Source: CAZCBX01 sp964497185
GTDB lineage: Bacteria > Bdellovibrionota_G > JALEGL01 > JAGRMV01
Assembly (NCBI GenBank): GCA_964497185.1
Contig: CAZCBX010000001.1
Coordinates: 1-64,000, forward strand
DNA length: 64,000 bases
Direction: 5' to 3'
The position numbers and the translations under genes were made by a program. The notes below the pieces were generated by a model, which had not been told where the DNA came from, ran no database searches, and saw only the letters and a list, made by a program, of their open reading frames with translations. How positions within the stretch are numbered: position 1 is the first letter of the stretch; each line of letters opens with the position of its first letter. Below, one piece after another: positions 62,284 to 64,000 of this stretch.

Positions 62284-63242
62284 ATATGCGTTGCTATTGG
62301 GTAGTTTGTTACAAAGATTTTGACGAGCAAACGAGAAAAAAAATTGAAAACAAGTACCACAAGATGTTTCAAGAAGCATCAGAAAAGCACGGAATATCAT
62401 TTTCGTTCATCGATAGTGAGGATCTCTCCATAACATGTGATCATAAAACGAATATATGCTTGGGTAATCAGAATATTGCAACCGAAGATACAGCGTTTTT
62501 GATTTCAAATTTTAGTATGGACCCAAAAAGAAAGCGATACTTAGATCAGCTTTATTATGCTTTCCTTGAAAGCGACAGTACACTCCTTAACAAAACATTC
62601 TATCATGGGGCGCACCTTGAGAAAAATAAGTTTTCTATGACGCAACTCATAACTCAGCTTGGAATACCTAATATACCTACACACTTCATGAAACCCTCAG
62701 GTGATCTAAAACACGCAGAATTATTTTATCAGAACCACTGCATTGATCATGGCGCAATGCTAAAACCCAATGAAATGGGCATGGGCATTGGTATTTCTCA
62801 TTGCAAATCCTGGCAAGATACCAAAGATACCTGGCAGCGTGATGGAAAAGACGTTGATTATATTTTGCAGCCCTATATTCCGCATATAGGAGATCTAAGA
62901 TTATACCTTTACAACCACAGTGTTGTTGAGGGTCAATTTCGCATTGTTCCGAATGGACGACATCAAGCCAATATCTCTCAGGGTGCAATGAGCAAAGATG
63001 TTGAGTTCCCACAAGCATTACGAACTTTAGCAAAAAATATAAGTAGACACGTCGGTGCTGAGCAGTGCTGCATTGATTGGCTCATCACAGAAAAATCATT
63101 TTTCTTTAACGAAATCACAACAACACTAGGTGGGTTCACTGGGCTAAAGGAGAGCAAGCAAAAAGTGCTTGCAGACAGACTATTTAATTACATCCAATAC
63201 CGTATAACATCGAACAAAGAAAAGAGAAACGTATGGCCCTAA
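62280..63242 (+). CDS. RimK-like ATP-grasp ligase
   Basis: 320 aa; the ATG overlaps the methyltransferase stop (ATGA). N-terminal pre-ATP-grasp region, then NKFSMTQLITQLGIPNIPTHF (typical start of the glutathione-synthetase/RimK lid), the ATP-binding MLKPNEMGMGIGI, YILQPYIPHIGDLRLYLY and the metal site FFNEITTTLGGF. Such enzymes link a carboxylate to an amine via an acyl phosphate; the partners are unknown. It is the second ATP-grasp enzyme of this region. Confidence 0.85.
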   Translation: MNMRCYWVVCYKDFDEQTRKKIENKYHKMFQEASEKHGISFSFIDSEDLSITCDHKTNICLGNQNIATEDTAFLISNFSMDPKRKRYLDQLYYAFLESDSTLLNKTFYHGAHLEKNKFSMTQLITQLGIPNIPTHFMKPSGDLKHAELFYQNHCIDHGAMLKPNEMGMGIGISHCKSWQDTKDTWQRDGKDVDYILQPYIPHIGDLRLYLYNHSVVEGQFRIVPNGRHQANISQGAMSKDVEFPQALRTLAKNISRHVGAEQCCIDWLITEKSFFFNEITTTLGGFTGLKESKQKVLADRLFNYIQYRITSNKEKRNVWP

Positions 63243-64000
63243 CCTTACTTGAAAATTCTTACCTCACGTCCATCAAAGACATCTATGCACTTCAACATCA
63301 AAATGCACTCGCAACAATCCAAAGGCTTTCAAAGATTGATGCATATAAAGACAAATTAATTGGAATTGATCAAAATAATTGGAAAAATGATTGGTTCAAG
63401 GTTCAACAAATGAAAGCTCTGGACGTTGAAGCAACGCAAAAACAAGATGAAGCAAGAACAGCAGGCCCAGTCCTTCGGTCAGGTGGAACTAGCAGTCTTC
63501 GTAAGGTTATTCATCATTCTTGGAGATTTAATGACCAAGTTACTCACCTTGGTGTGCGTTCATTTCAGGCAATTACAAACAAGACGAATTTTCGCATTGC
63601 CAATTGTTATAGCAGTGGTGATATGTTGGGGGCTTATTTTTTTGCAGAATCTATCGCTAGAGAGTTACGTTTACCCTACTACCCGATTGGAAGCTCGGTT
63701 CCTCTTGAAGAGACCCTCAATATAATCTCAGACCACAAGATTGATATACTTATGGCAACGCCATCATACGCACAAAGCCTGTATCATCATGCCTCTATCA
63801 GAAATCAAAAAGAAAAATTATCATCTATATCGATCATTCTGTATTTAGGAGAGATGTTTCCAAAAACATTTTATGAAAAAATTTGTAGCCTTCACCCGAA
63901 TGTTTGCATCCATAATTTATCCTATACAACGACCGAAACGGGACCGATTGGATATCAATGCACCTCATTGCCAAATGATTGTTTTCACATTCATGAGGAC
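63233..64000 (+). CDS. PaaK-like adenylate-forming acyl-CoA/aryl ligase (partial, runs off the window)
   Basis: The first 256 residues are present, from the ATG at 63233 (AAGAG upstream), overlapping the ATP-grasp gene by 10 nt. The P-loop-like RSGGTSSLRKV and the core YTTTETGPIGYQ match the ANL superfamily, closest in layout to phenylacetate-CoA-ligase-type enzymes. It could activate a carboxylic acid for the alpha-oxoamine synthase or for amide formation. The C-terminal lid domain lies beyond 64000. Confidence 0.82.
   Translation, partial: MALTLLENSYLTSIKDIYALQHQNALATIQRLSKIDAYKDKLIGIDQNNWKNDWFKVQQMKALDVEATQKQDEARTAGPVLRSGGTSSLRKVIHHSWRFNDQVTHLGVRSFQAITNKTNFRIANCYSSGDMLGAYFFAESIARELRLPYYPIGSSVPLEETLNIISDHKIDILMATPSYAQSLYHHASIRNQKEKLSSISIILYLGEMFPKTFYEKICSLHPNVCIHNLSYTTTETGPIGYQCTSLPNDCFHIHED

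Noticed and set aside
63426..63725. A 99-codon frame with a hydrophobic segment near the end of the window
   Set aside because: It lies inside the PaaK-like gene in another frame; the PaaK frame shows the adenylation motifs and overlaps its upstream neighbour in operon fashion.
1..64000. tRNA, rRNA, CRISPR arrays and insertion sequences
   Set aside because: I looked in the larger gaps and found no cloverleaf-like sequence, no spaced direct repeats and no transposase-like protein.

Overview
The window is the replication-origin neighbourhood of a bacterial chromosome followed by a lineage-specific region and an accessory island. The gene order gyrA-gyrB-recF-dnaN-dnaA on the minus strand, facing rpmH-rnpA-yidD-yidC-jag-mnmE-mnmG-parA-parB-bactofilin-ATP synthase on the plus strand, matches what I recall for Bdellovibrio-like bacteria and former deltaproteobacteria. 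An MXAN_5187-type protein, a PilZ protein, a SpoIID-like lipoprotein and several large lipoproteins fit a Gram-negative of that kind (Bdellovibrionota or a related lineage). This placement is inferred from gene order and family recognition only, not from a tree.

Layout. 1-9268: gyrase, recF, dnaN and dnaA on the minus strand; DnaA boxes lie on both sides of dnaA, so oriC is probably here and may be bipartite. 10038-19741: ribosomal protein L34, RNase P protein, membrane-protein insertion (YidD, YidC), the RNA-binding Jag, the tRNA-modification pair MnmE/MnmG and ParA/ParB. Four parS palindromes lie within 1 kb between mnmE and mnmG, one of them inside the left-handed beta-helix gene between those two genes. 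19904-22990: two big lipoproteins (a von Willebrand A protein and a GLUG-like repeat protein) between parB and a bactofilin. 23626-29691: ATP synthase b', b, delta, alpha, gamma, beta and epsilon; subunits a and c are not in the window.

29756-49899 is mixed housekeeping and envelope functions: a Cys-rich lipoprotein, Hsp20, an aspartoacylase-like amidohydrolase, MATE efflux, SpoIID and PBP1A cell-wall enzymes, PilZ, a MoaA-like protein without its cluster cysteines, TatA/TatC, a DUF4143-type ATPase, a methylmalonyl-CoA mutase catalytic subunit with biotin carboxylase and biotin carrier (propionyl-CoA metabolism), an EEP-fold phosphoesterase and an AsmA-like protein.

From about 49.9 kb the window turns to signalling, and from about 51.5 kb the DNA is visibly more AT-rich. 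There is a sigma-54 response regulator with a tiny dimerisation-only histidine-kinase-like partner, a stand-alone receiver, and a minus-strand operon of MFS transporter, ATP-grasp/GNAT fusion, peptide-type solute-binding protein and hybrid histidine kinase. A decayed second copy of the receiver follows. Divergently, a tightly overlapping plus-strand operon encodes an alpha-oxoamine synthase, a 2-oxoglutarate oxygenase, an O-methyltransferase, a RimK-like ATP-grasp ligase and a PaaK-like adenylating enzyme that runs off the window. I read 52.0-64.0 kb as a probably undescribed small-molecule (amino-ketone/peptide-like) biosynthetic cluster with its own export and sensing. No tRNA, rRNA, CRISPR or intact insertion sequence was seen.
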